Source: WRDF01 sp031552235
GTDB taxonomy: Bacteria > Bacteroidota > Bacteroidia > Bacteroidales > Rikenellaceae
Direction of reading: 5' to 3'
DNA length: 64,000 nucleotides
NCBI GenBank assembly: GCA_031552235.1
Contig: JAVBMR010000016.1
Coordinates: 1 to 64,000, forward strand
The position numbers and the translations under genes were made by a program. Positions 7,934 to 15,996 of the stretch are shown piece by piece (position 1 is the stretch's first letter; every line of letters starts with the position of its first letter). The notes beneath the pieces were generated by a model. The model searched no databases, was not told the DNA's origin, and saw only the letters and a list, made by a program, of their open reading frames with translations.

Positions 7934-8782
7934 ATGATGAAGAAAACTCTGTTCAGAATCTTTCCCGTATTCGTCCTGGCGCTCCTGGCTGCCGGTTGCA
8001 GCGAGTATGGCAATCTTATGAAGACCGGTACTCCACGCCAGAAATACGATGCGGCCGTGGATTTCCTCAATGCGGGAAAGAACCAGAGGGCGATCGACCT
8101 TTTCGATATGATCAGGCCGATGTTCATGGGTACGCCACAGGAAGATTCGGTATTGTTCTTCATGGGGTTGGCCTACTACAGGCAGCATGACTACCAGTCG
8201 AGCGGCGCCATGTTCGACGAATTCCGAAAGACGTTCGGGCGCAGCCCGTTGCTCGAAGACGCCGAATACCTGTATGCCGACGGGCTTTACAGAAGTTCGC
8301 CGCCGCCCAACCGGGACCAGACGCATACGGTACAGGCAATTATGGCCATCGAAGAATACCTCGAACGCTACCCCCGCTCGAAATACAAGGACGAAATGAC
8401 CGCCCAGGTCGGCAAACTGGAGGATAAGTTGAAAGAAAAAGCTTACCTTAACGCCAGGATCTATTACGATATAGGTGAATATAAGGCTGCCGCTGTGGCG
8501 CTGCGAAACTCGCTTGACGAATATCCCGATACCAAGCACAGGGAGGAAATGCTCTTCCTCATCGTCAAATCGAGCTATCTGCTCGCGAGCAACTCTATCG
8601 AGAGCCTGCAACGCGAACGCTATATGAACGTACAGGAGGCGTATTACAACTTCAACGGGGAATTCCCTGACAGCCAATACGCGAAAGAGGCGCAGAAAAT
8701 GTACGACGGAGCGGTCAAATACCTCACCCGGTTCTCTGAAAACAACGAAACGAATACAAGCAATACGAAAAATGGAATTTAA
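7934..8782 (+). CDS. bamD: Outer membrane assembly lipoprotein BamD
   Basis: Periplasmic lipoprotein of the BAM complex that inserts beta-barrel proteins into the outer membrane. The signal peptide ends in a lipobox LAAGC with the acylated cysteine at residue 22. The rest is TPR-like helix pairs (for example the AAVDFLNAGKNQRAIDLF and YLERYPRSKY segments) spread over ~260 residues, the usual BamD layout. The start at 7934 (MMKK) is chosen because the frame upstream of it contains the -7 box. The stop overlaps the next start by 11 bases, so the omega subunit is coupled. Confidence 0.9.
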   Translation: MMKKTLFRIFPVFVLALLAAGCSEYGNLMKTGTPRQKYDAAVDFLNAGKNQRAIDLFDMIRPMFMGTPQEDSVLFFMGLAYYRQHDYQSSGAMFDEFRKTFGRSPLLEDAEYLYADGLYRSSPPPNRDQTHTVQAIMAIEEYLERYPRSKYKDEMTAQVGKLEDKLKEKAYLNARIYYDIGEYKAAAVALRNSLDEYPDTKHREEMLFLIVKSSYLLASNSIESLQRERYMNVQEAYYNFNGEFPDSQYAKEAQKMYDGAVKYLTRFSENNETNTSNTKNGI

Positions 8783-9104
8783 GAAAAGCGGTGTCCCGAA
8801 CAATACGGTGACACGTAAACTGACTGACATCGACGATGTTACGGGTAATGTTTATGAATCGGTCGTGATCATAGCCAAACGCGCCAACCAGATCGGCACC
8901 GAGATGAAACAGGAGCTTAACCGCAAACTGGCCGATTTTTCGAGCACGAGCGACTCGCTTGAGGAAACTTTCGAGAACCGCGAACAGATCGAGATCTCGC
9001 GCTACTACGAAAGGCTTCCCAAACCCGCGCTCATAGCGACCGAGGAATTCCTTGAAGGCAAGGTCTACTTCCGCGACAACAGCGAAGCGGAGCAAGCCAA
9101 CTAA
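8772..9104 (+). CDS. rpoZ: RNA polymerase omega-like subunit
   Basis: A 110-residue protein of the Rpb6/omega family as found in Bacteroidota. The TGNVYESVVIIAKRANQI segment (~24-41) is the omega core that contacts the beta' subunit and helps assemble RNA polymerase. The ATG lies inside the end of bamD (11-base overlap), and coaBC follows 15 bases after the stop. The order bamD, omega, coaBC, recN is commonly conserved in Bacteroidales, which supports this call despite low similarity to E. coli RpoZ. Confidence 0.85.
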   Translation: MEFKKSGVPNNTVTRKLTDIDDVTGNVYESVVIIAKRANQIGTEMKQELNRKLADFSSTSDSLEETFENREQIEISRYYERLPKPALIATEEFLEGKVYFRDNSEAEQAN

Positions 9105-9119
9105 AACCGGTTTCGCGCG

Positions 9120-10313
9120 ATGCTTCGCGGTAAACACATACTGGTAGGCGTAACAGGCAGTATAGCAGCTTATAAGGCTGCTATGCTCGTTCGTGCCCTT
9201 GTCAAAGGGGGCGCGGAGGTGAAGGTCGTTATGACGCCCCTCGCCAAGCAGTTCATCACGCCGCTCACGATGGCCACGCTCGCGAAAAATCCTATCCTGG
9301 TCGATTTTTTCAATCCCGAGAACGGAGAGTGGAATTCGCATGTGAGCCTCGGGGAATGGGCCGATGCCTACGTGATCGCCCCCGCTACAGCCAACACGCT
9401 GGCGAAGATGGCCCACGGCATAGCTGACAACCTGCTGCTTACCACTTACCTCTCGGCCCGCTGCCCTGTTTTTGTGGCCCCGGCGATGGACCTGGATATG
9501 TTCGCACACGTCACGACCCAGCAGAACCTTGCGACTCTGCGTTCGCACGGGGTGCAGGTGGTCGAGCCGGGTGAAGGCGAGTTGGCAAGCGGACTGAGCG
9601 GAAAAGGCCGCATGGCCGAAGCGGAAGAGATCGCCGCTTTCGTCGCCGCGTTCTTCGAAAAAAAAAAGAGCCTGCGAGGTAAGAGATTCCTCGTGACGGC
9701 CGGCCCCACTGTTGAGGCCATAGATCCTGTAAGATATATTTCGAACAACTCGACCGGCAAAATGGGGTATGCCATCGCCGCCGAACTTGCCGTGCGTGGC
9801 GCTGAGGTGACCCTCGTGAGCGGCCCCGTGTCGTTGCCGGTCCCGGCAGGCGTGCGGCGTGTGGATGTGGTTTCGGCCAGGGAGATGTACGACGCTTCGG
9901 TCGAGGCGTTCAAGGAGGCTGACGGTGCCGTTATGTGTGCCGCGGTAGCGGATTATACACCTGCCCGCGCAGCCGACACGAAAATGAAGCGCAAGGGCGA
10001 CATCTCGCTCGAACTCCGCCCGACAAAGGACATAGCCGCCGAACTTGGTGCAATGAAAGGCCCGAAACTTCTGATCGGCTTCGCCCTCGAAACCGATAAC
10101 GAACAGGCGAACGCGCAAGACAAACTCGAACGTAAAAACTTCGATTACATAGTGTTGAACTCGCTGCGCGACGCGGGCGCCGGTTTCGGCGGCGACAGCA
10201 ACAAGATCACGGTGCTGGGACGCGACGGAAGCGTTGCCGCCTATCCGCTGGAAGCAAAAACAGAGGCGGCCGCGCGCATTGCCGACATTGTCGAAAACTT
10301 CTTTGAAAAATAA
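9120..10313 (+). CDS. coaBC: Phosphopantothenoylcysteine decarboxylase/synthetase
   Basis: Bifunctional coenzyme A enzyme (Dfp). The N-terminal flavoprotein half (CoaC, ~1-180) shows GSIAAYKA, the catalytic His region NSHVSLGEWAD and PAMDLDMF. The C-terminal half (CoaB, ~185-397) begins with LVTAGPTVEAIDPVRYISN, the CTP-dependent ligase signature. The 397-residue length is normal. In the substrate flap, where E. coli has ACGDIGPGRM with a redox cysteine, this protein reads ASGLSGKGRM with serine in the cysteine position. Co-transcribed with bamD and rpoZ. Confidence 0.94.
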   Translation: MLRGKHILVGVTGSIAAYKAAMLVRALVKGGAEVKVVMTPLAKQFITPLTMATLAKNPILVDFFNPENGEWNSHVSLGEWADAYVIAPATANTLAKMAHGIADNLLLTTYLSARCPVFVAPAMDLDMFAHVTTQQNLATLRSHGVQVVEPGEGELASGLSGKGRMAEAEEIAAFVAAFFEKKKSLRGKRFLVTAGPTVEAIDPVRYISNNSTGKMGYAIAAELAVRGAEVTLVSGPVSLPVPAGVRRVDVVSAREMYDASVEAFKEADGAVMCAAVADYTPARAADTKMKRKGDISLELRPTKDIAAELGAMKGPKLLIGFALETDNEQANAQDKLERKNFDYIVLNSLRDAGAGFGGDSNKITVLGRDGSVAAYPLEAKTEAAARIADIVENFFEK

Positions 10314-10347
10314 AAGGGGTGGCCTTCCCGAATCATTAGGCTTTTCT

Positions 10348-10508
10348 TATATTTGCACAATTAGGGATGCACCTCGGATCAACGGAAATTTCAGAATCGG
10401 GTAAGCGTATGTTAATCCGCTTCGCTATTTCCGCCCCGGCCTTACGGCCGACTGCGGGCTCCGCTCATTGAGCTCGCTTGCTAAAGCAAACTCGGTTCAC
10501 TATATTCG
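10348..10508 (+). promoter_or_regulatory. Split promoter-hairpin repeat before recN
   Basis: The left end (TATATTTG at 10348-10355 and the GGATGCACCTCGG arm) and the right end (TTG at 10478-10480, 20 bases, then TATATTCG at 10501-10508) match the promoter-hairpin element. About 80 extra bases separate the two arms. The recN ATG begins only 3 bases after the second box, so transcription from that box would start inside the gene; the first box is the likelier recN promoter. Confidence 0.6.
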
Positions 10509-10511
10509 CCC

Positions 10512-12170
10512 ATGCTCAAAAAACTTCATGTTGAGAATTACGCCCTTATCGACCGGCTCGAAATGGAGTTGGGCGACGGGTTGAATATTATAACAGGCGA
10601 AACCGGGGCGGGTAAGACCATCCTGTTAGGTGCGCTTGGGTTGCTGCTCGGCGCGCGAGGCGACAGCGGCGTGATGAAAGACTCGGAGCGCAACTGCGTG
10701 ATCGAGGGTGAATTCGAAATCGGCCGCTACGACCTTGAATGGTTTTTCTCGGAACACGACCTCGACTACGACTGCCACACCATCGTGCGCCGCGTGATCT
10801 CGCCCGGCGGCAAGACCAGGTGCTACATCAACGACCTGCCCGTGCAGGTGACGATGCTCAAAGAATTCGGCACGCACCTTATAGATATACATTCGCAGCA
10901 CCAGAGCCTTCTGCTTTCTGAAGACGGCTATCGGGTGGGCATCGTCGACAGCGTCGCGATGCATAAGCCGCTGTTGGCTGATTATGCCGTGGCATACGAC
11001 GAACTGCGCAGAGCCGAAAGGGAGCTTGCGCGGTTGAAGGATGCTGCTGCCCGGGGCAAGCAGGACGAGGAGTGGCTGACCCATCAGGTCGGGCAATTGG
11101 ACGATGCCAAACTCGTTGAGGGAGAACAGTCCGAATTGGAGGCGAGGCAGGCAGAACTGGCTCATGCGCAGGAAATCCAAATGGCGCTCGGAGGGTCGGC
11201 GACGCTTCTTGCGGAAGACGAAACGGGGGTGCTGCCACGGCTCAAAACGGTTGAGAGAGAACTCAGCGGGATCGCGGGTTACTATCCTAGGGCGGAAGAG
11301 TTGCTTGGCCGTGTACGCGCGAGCCTTGTCGAACTGAAAGACATCGAGGCCGAGGTTTCGTCCGAGGCCGAACGCATAGAATCCGAACCGGGCGAACTCG
11401 ATAAGGTGTCGTCGCGCCTCGATATGATATATTCGCTCCAGCACAAGCACAAGGTGGAGAGCGTCGAAGAATTGATAGCTCTGCATAAGAGATATGCCGC
11501 CAGCCTTGCCGCGATAACCGGCGGCGAAGAGGCCATAGCCGAGGCCGAACGCCGCATCAAAGAATGTTCGGAGCGGGCGCTTGGCCTTGCCGGCAAGATA
11601 ACCGCCGGACGCGAAAGGGCGGGGAAAACCATCTCGGAATATGTCGAGAAGACCCTTGCGGAACTGGGAATGCCGGCGAGTACTTTCACGGTTGTGATCG
11701 CGCCTGCGGACGCACTGCGCAGAACAGGGGCCGACGACGTGCGCTTCCTGTTCTCTTCGAACAAGGGGATGCCGCTCGCACCGGTCGAAAAAATCGCTTC
11801 GGGCGGGGAAATATCGCGCGTCATGCTTTCGCTCAAGTCGCTCGTGGCGCAGACATCTAACCTGCCAACCATAATTTTCGATGAGATAGACACGGGCGTT
11901 TCGGGGCGCATTGCCGATGCCATGGGGAATATCATAGAAAGGCTCGCCCGCACGATGCAGGTTGTGAATATCACGCACTTGCCGCAGGTGGCGTCCAAGG
12001 GCGGCGTCCATTTCCTTGTTTACAAAGCGACCGCCGACGGCAAAACGCACACATCCATCCGCCGCCTGAGCGACGCTGAAAGGATAGACGAGATAGCCAA
12101 GATGATAAGCGGTACGACAACCACCGATGCCGCCGTGGCGCAGGCGAAACTGCTTCTGAAGATAAAGTAG
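10512..12170 (+). CDS. recN: DNA repair protein RecN
   Basis: SMC-like ATPase used in double-strand break repair. The Walker A GETGAGKT is at residues 29-36. The middle region (~160-370) is a charged coiled coil rich in E, R and A. The Walker B and D-loop IIFDEIDTGVSGRIA come near residue 460, preceded by the ABC signature-like ASGGEISRVML. The 552-residue length is typical. The start at 10512 gives the standard MLKKLHVENYALI N-terminus. It is separated from coaBC by ~200 bases that hold its own repeat-borne promoter. Confidence 0.95.
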   Translation: MLKKLHVENYALIDRLEMELGDGLNIITGETGAGKTILLGALGLLLGARGDSGVMKDSERNCVIEGEFEIGRYDLEWFFSEHDLDYDCHTIVRRVISPGGKTRCYINDLPVQVTMLKEFGTHLIDIHSQHQSLLLSEDGYRVGIVDSVAMHKPLLADYAVAYDELRRAERELARLKDAAARGKQDEEWLTHQVGQLDDAKLVEGEQSELEARQAELAHAQEIQMALGGSATLLAEDETGVLPRLKTVERELSGIAGYYPRAEELLGRVRASLVELKDIEAEVSSEAERIESEPGELDKVSSRLDMIYSLQHKHKVESVEELIALHKRYAASLAAITGGEEAIAEAERRIKECSERALGLAGKITAGRERAGKTISEYVEKTLAELGMPASTFTVVIAPADALRRTGADDVRFLFSSNKGMPLAPVEKIASGGEISRVMLSLKSLVAQTSNLPTIIFDEIDTGVSGRIADAMGNIIERLARTMQVVNITHLPQVASKGGVHFLVYKATADGKTHTSIRRLSDAERIDEIAKMISGTTTTDAAVAQAKLLLKIK

Positions 12171-12244
12171 GGATTGTTCATAAAAGGCTTTCCGATTATT
12201 GATAACTTATCGTGCCTGCGGTTGGCGGCACCGTAAAATATAGG

Positions 12245-12321
12245 TATCTTTGCAGAAGACAGGATGCGCCTCGGGCAAGGTCAAACTTGTTTGACTTTGC
12301 CCGAGGCTTTCACTATATTTG
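12245..12321 (+). promoter_or_regulatory. Promoter-hairpin repeat before gcvP
   Basis: The clearest copy of the 77-bp element. TATCTTTG opens it (12245-12252), with a TTG 20 bases upstream at 12222-12224. A nearly perfect 19-bp stem follows, with arms from GCCTCGGGCAA to TTGCCCGAGGC. TATATTTG closes it (12314-12321), with a TTG at 12291-12293 exactly 20 bases before. Both boxes point to gcvP, whose ATG is 21 bases downstream. Confidence 0.75.
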
Positions 12322-12342
12322 AACTTTCATCCCTTAAATTTA

Positions 12343-15195
12343 ATGCCCATGTATAGCTTTGCCGACAGGGAAACCGGGGTAAACGGCCGCGATCTGGCCG
12401 AAATGCTCGAAGTCATTGGCGTTGGGAGCGTTGATGAGCTGATCTCGCAGGCGGTTCCCAAGTCGATACGCTTGCGCAAGCCCCTCGACCTGCCTCCCGA
12501 AGGCATGAGCGAGCAGGAATTTGCGGTCCATATCGAGCATATAGCGGCAAGAAATGAGCAGTTCCGCTCGTTTATCGGCATGGGGTATTACCCTTCGGCG
12601 ACACCTGCGGTCATACTGCGCAACGTGTTCGAAAATCCGGCGTGGTACACTTCCTACACGCCCTACCAGGCGGAAATATCGCAGGGCAGACTCGAAGCGC
12701 TGCTCAATTTCCAGACGATGGTGGTGTCGCTCACGGGGCTTGAAATCGCGAACTGTTCGCTGCTGGACGAGGCTACGGCCGCGGCCGAGGCGATGCTGAT
12801 GATGTATGCGCTGCGTAGCCGCGAGGCTGCGGCCCAGGGGCGGAATGTGCTGTTCGTGGACGAGAATATTTTTCCGCAGACGCTCGACATACTGCTTACG
12901 CGCAGCGAGCCGCTCGGGATAGAGATAGTGTGCGACGATTACGCATCGTATGAGTTCAGCGGCAAGGAGTTCGGGGTGCTGGTGCAGTACCCGGCCGCAA
13001 ACGGCGAGGTGCGCGATTACGGGGCGTTTGCGGCGGCTGCGCATGAAAACGGCGCGCTCGTGACCGCTGTCGCCGACATTATGGCGCTGGCGCTGTTGAA
13101 AGCTCCCGGGGAGTGGGGCGCCGATATCGCGGTCGGAAACGTGCAGCGGTTCGGCCTTCCGATGGGGTATGGCGGCCCGCATGCCGGTTATATGGCCACG
13201 CGCGACGCTTTCAAACGCAGTATGCCGGGACGCATCATCGGAGTTTCGGTGGACAGGCTCGGGAACAAGGCGCTGAGGATGGCGCTCCAGACCCGCGAAC
13301 AGCACATAAAGCGCGAACGCGCAACATCCAATATATGTACCGCCTCGGCGCTGATGGCCTCGATGGCCGGGTTTTACGCGGTGTACCACGGCCCGGAAGG
13401 CGTGCGTTCGATCGCCGAACACATACACGCCTGTGCCGCGAGGGTCGCCAAAGCGCTCGAATCTCTGGGCTACAGGCGCACCTCGCAGGGGGCGTTTTTC
13501 GATACGTTGGAGTTCGAGGCCGAAACCGCCGTGGTGCAGGATATCGCCCTCGAAGCCGGTATAAACTTTTTCTATCCGGGCGAGAACAGGGTGAGGATGA
13601 GTTTCGACGAGGTCACGACCGAGGAAGATGTCGCCACAGTGATCGCCGTTTTCGCCGAGGCTTCGGGCAAGAAAATGCCGAAGAACATAACAGATACGGC
13701 GGATGCCGGGCTTGACGGCCTGCGCCGTGTTTCGGGCATACTTGAGTCGAAGATATTCAACATGTACCGCAGCGAAACCGAAATGATGCGGTACATCAAG
13801 AAGTTGGAGCGCCGCGACATCTCGCTGATGAACAGCATGATACCGCTCGGATCGTGTACGATGAAGCTGAACGCTGCCGCGACGATGCGTCCGCTCAGCC
13901 TGTCCGGGTTCGCGAATATGCACCCCTTCGCGCCGCTCTCGCAGGCTGCCGGGTATCTCGAACTCATAGCGGAACTCGAAAAAGACCTCGCTGTGATAAC
14001 AGGTTTCGCGGCGACATCGCTCCAGCCCAATTCGGGCGCGGCGGGCGAGTATGCCGGGATGATGGTCATACGCGCATATCACCAAAGCCGCGGGCACGGC
14101 TACCGCAACGTGGTGCTGATACCGGCCTCGGCTCACGGGACGAATCCGGCGACAGCGGCCATGATCGGGATGAAGATCGTTACGGTCGATTGTGACGCGG
14201 CCGGGAACATAGACGTCGCCGACCTCAAGGCCAAGGCCGAACAGTACAGCAGCGACCTTTCGGCGCTGATGGTGACTTACCCGTCGACGCACGGGGTTTT
14301 CGAAAACAAGATACATGAGATAATAGACATTGTCCACGATGCCGGAGGGCAGGTTTATATGGACGGGGCCAATATGAACGCGCAGGTCGGCCTGACCAGC
14401 CCTGGCTATGTCGGGGCGGACGTGTGCCACCTCAACCTGCACAAGACTTTCGCCATGCCCCATGGCGGCGGCGGACCCGGGGTTGGCCCGATTTGTGTGG
14501 CTAAACACCTTGTGCCGTTCCTGCCTTCGCATCCGTTGGTGCCTGAAGCAGGAGGCGTGGACGGGATAACGGCCGTTTCATCAGCGCCTTATGGCAGCGC
14601 GATGCTGTTGCCCATAACCTACAGCTATATTAAAATGTTGGGGGAGAAGGGGTTGAGGCATGCTACTGAGATGGCGATAGTGAACGCCAACTATATGTCG
14701 AAGGCGCTGGCTGGCGAGTTCCGGACGTTCTATGCCGGAGAAACCGGACGGGTGGGGCACGAGTTCATCCTCGACCTCCAGAATTTCCGCAAGGACTACG
14801 GCATCGAGGCGGGGGATGTGGCCCGCAGGCTTATGGATTACGGTTTCCATGCCCCGACGCTCTCGTTCCCGGTCCACGATACGTTGATGATAGAACCTAC
14901 CGAGAGCGAGTCGAAAGGGGAAATGGACCGTTTCTTAGAAGCGATGGTGAGCATAAAGCGCGAGTGCGAAAAGCTGGCGGCAGATGGTGATGAAACTGAC
15001 AACCTGCTGGTTAACGCTCCGCATACGGCTGCGGAACTCGCCGGAGAATGGAAGCATCCATACACCCGTGCCGAGGCGGTTTTCCCACTGGGGTGGGTCG
15101 CCGCAAATAAGTTTTTCCCTTACGTGAGTCGTGTCGATGCCGGCTACGGCGACCGGAACCTTGTTGTAATTAGCGATATGTTGCATGAGAAATAA
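12343..15195 (+). CDS. gcvP: Glycine dehydrogenase (decarboxylating), P-protein
   Basis: PLP-dependent P-protein of the glycine cleavage system, releasing CO2 from glycine and loading aminomethyl onto the H-protein lipoyl arm. At 950 residues this is the fused homodimeric form; both halves are present. The PLP lysine is K701 in NLHKTFAMPHGGGGPG. I chose the ATG at 12343 (MPMYSFADRE); the next ATG two codons later is also possible. No gcvT or gcvH is adjacent, so the system is scattered. Expression probably comes from the repeat-borne promoter just upstream. Confidence 0.95.
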   Translation: MPMYSFADRETGVNGRDLAEMLEVIGVGSVDELISQAVPKSIRLRKPLDLPPEGMSEQEFAVHIEHIAARNEQFRSFIGMGYYPSATPAVILRNVFENPAWYTSYTPYQAEISQGRLEALLNFQTMVVSLTGLEIANCSLLDEATAAAEAMLMMYALRSREAAAQGRNVLFVDENIFPQTLDILLTRSEPLGIEIVCDDYASYEFSGKEFGVLVQYPAANGEVRDYGAFAAAAHENGALVTAVADIMALALLKAPGEWGADIAVGNVQRFGLPMGYGGPHAGYMATRDAFKRSMPGRIIGVSVDRLGNKALRMALQTREQHIKRERATSNICTASALMASMAGFYAVYHGPEGVRSIAEHIHACAARVAKALESLGYRRTSQGAFFDTLEFEAETAVVQDIALEAGINFFYPGENRVRMSFDEVTTEEDVATVIAVFAEASGKKMPKNITDTADAGLDGLRRVSGILESKIFNMYRSETEMMRYIKKLERRDISLMNSMIPLGSCTMKLNAAATMRPLSLSGFANMHPFAPLSQAAGYLELIAELEKDLAVITGFAATSLQPNSGAAGEYAGMMVIRAYHQSRGHGYRNVVLIPASAHGTNPATAAMIGMKIVTVDCDAAGNIDVADLKAKAEQYSSDLSALMVTYPSTHGVFENKIHEIIDIVHDAGGQVYMDGANMNAQVGLTSPGYVGADVCHLNLHKTFAMPHGGGGPGVGPICVAKHLVPFLPSHPLVPEAGGVDGITAVSSAPYGSAMLLPITYSYIKMLGEKGLRHATEMAIVNANYMSKALAGEFRTFYAGETGRVGHEFILDLQNFRKDYGIEAGDVARRLMDYGFHAPTLSFPVHDTLMIEPTESESKGEMDRFLEAMVSIKRECEKLAADGDETDNLLVNAPHTAAELAGEWKHPYTRAEAVFPLGWVAANKFFPYVSRVDAGYGDRNLVVISDMLHEK

Positions 15196-15270
15196 TAAAA
15201 ATACGCTACTTGATTCTAAATAATTTAATAAATGACCAGACTGAAATTAAATTTTACTAATAAATAAAGA

Positions 15271-15891
15271 ATGAAAATGAAAATCGGAGAAAAAACATTT
15301 GTATCGTTGAGCTATGAGCTTAAAGTAGGTGGGGAATTGGTGGACAGCGCGCCTGCCGACCGTCCGTTGGAATTCGTATTCGGCGCGGGCTACCTCCTGC
15401 CGAAATTCGAGGAAAATATCAAAGGCCTCGGCAAGGGCGACAAGTTCAAATTTACGCTTACCCCTGCCGAAGGTTACGGCGAATCTGTTGCCGATGCCAT
15501 CGTCGACCTGCCGAAAGACATATTCATGATTGACGGGGCCATCGAAGACGGCCTGCTCGATATCGGCAATCAGGTGCCGATGAGTACTGCAGATGGTCAG
15601 CACCTTGTAGGTACGGTCAAAGAGGTGGGCGAAGACTCGGTTAAGATGGATTTCAACCATCCGATGGCAGGCAAAGTGCTTAATTTCAGCGGCGAGGTGG
15701 TCGATGTGCGCGAAGCGACGGACGAAGACCTTATGGGCGGAATGATGGCCGGCGGCGGTTGCGGATGTGGCTGCGGTTGCGACGACAGCTGCGATTGCGG
15801 TTGCAACGACGGCGCTGAATGCAATTGTGACGACGATTGCGGTTGTGGTTGCAACGACGAACAGTCGTCATGCGGTTGCGGCTGTAAATAA
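15271..15891 (+). CDS. slyD: SlyD-like FKBP prolyl isomerase, Cys-rich tail
   Basis: Peptidyl-prolyl isomerase of the SlyD type. The FKBP domain and inserted IF chaperone flap occupy ~1-150; the FEENIKGLGKGDKF and NHPMAGKVLNF segments are SlyD signatures. The last ~46 residues (160-206) contain 15 cysteines, mostly as CGC units, with Asp and no histidine. In E. coli the equivalent tail is His/Cys-rich and binds nickel; this one is cysteine-only, suggesting soft metals (Zn, Cu(I), Ni) or Fe-S related storage. A strong terminator follows. Confidence 0.9.
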   Translation: MKMKIGEKTFVSLSYELKVGGELVDSAPADRPLEFVFGAGYLLPKFEENIKGLGKGDKFKFTLTPAEGYGESVADAIVDLPKDIFMIDGAIEDGLLDIGNQVPMSTADGQHLVGTVKEVGEDSVKMDFNHPMAGKVLNFSGEVVDVREATDEDLMGGMMAGGGCGCGCGCDDSCDCGCNDGAECNCDDDCGCGCNDEQSSCGCGCK

Positions 15892-15933
15892 TATGTGCGG
15901 GTTGCTTCAATAAGCACCTCGTGTTAAAACAAA

Positions 15934-15962
15934 AAAAGGAGTGAACCAAGTTCACTCCTTTT
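15934..15962. terminator. Bidirectional terminator between slyD and the GH2-like gene
   Basis: Perfect 13-bp stem AAAAGGAGTGAAC (15934-15946) with its complement at 15950-15962 and a CAA loop. An A run before and a T run after the stem let it work in both directions for the convergent genes. Confidence 0.85.
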
Positions 15963-15996
15963 TATTTGCGATTATCCGCATGCTTCCTGTAATGAA

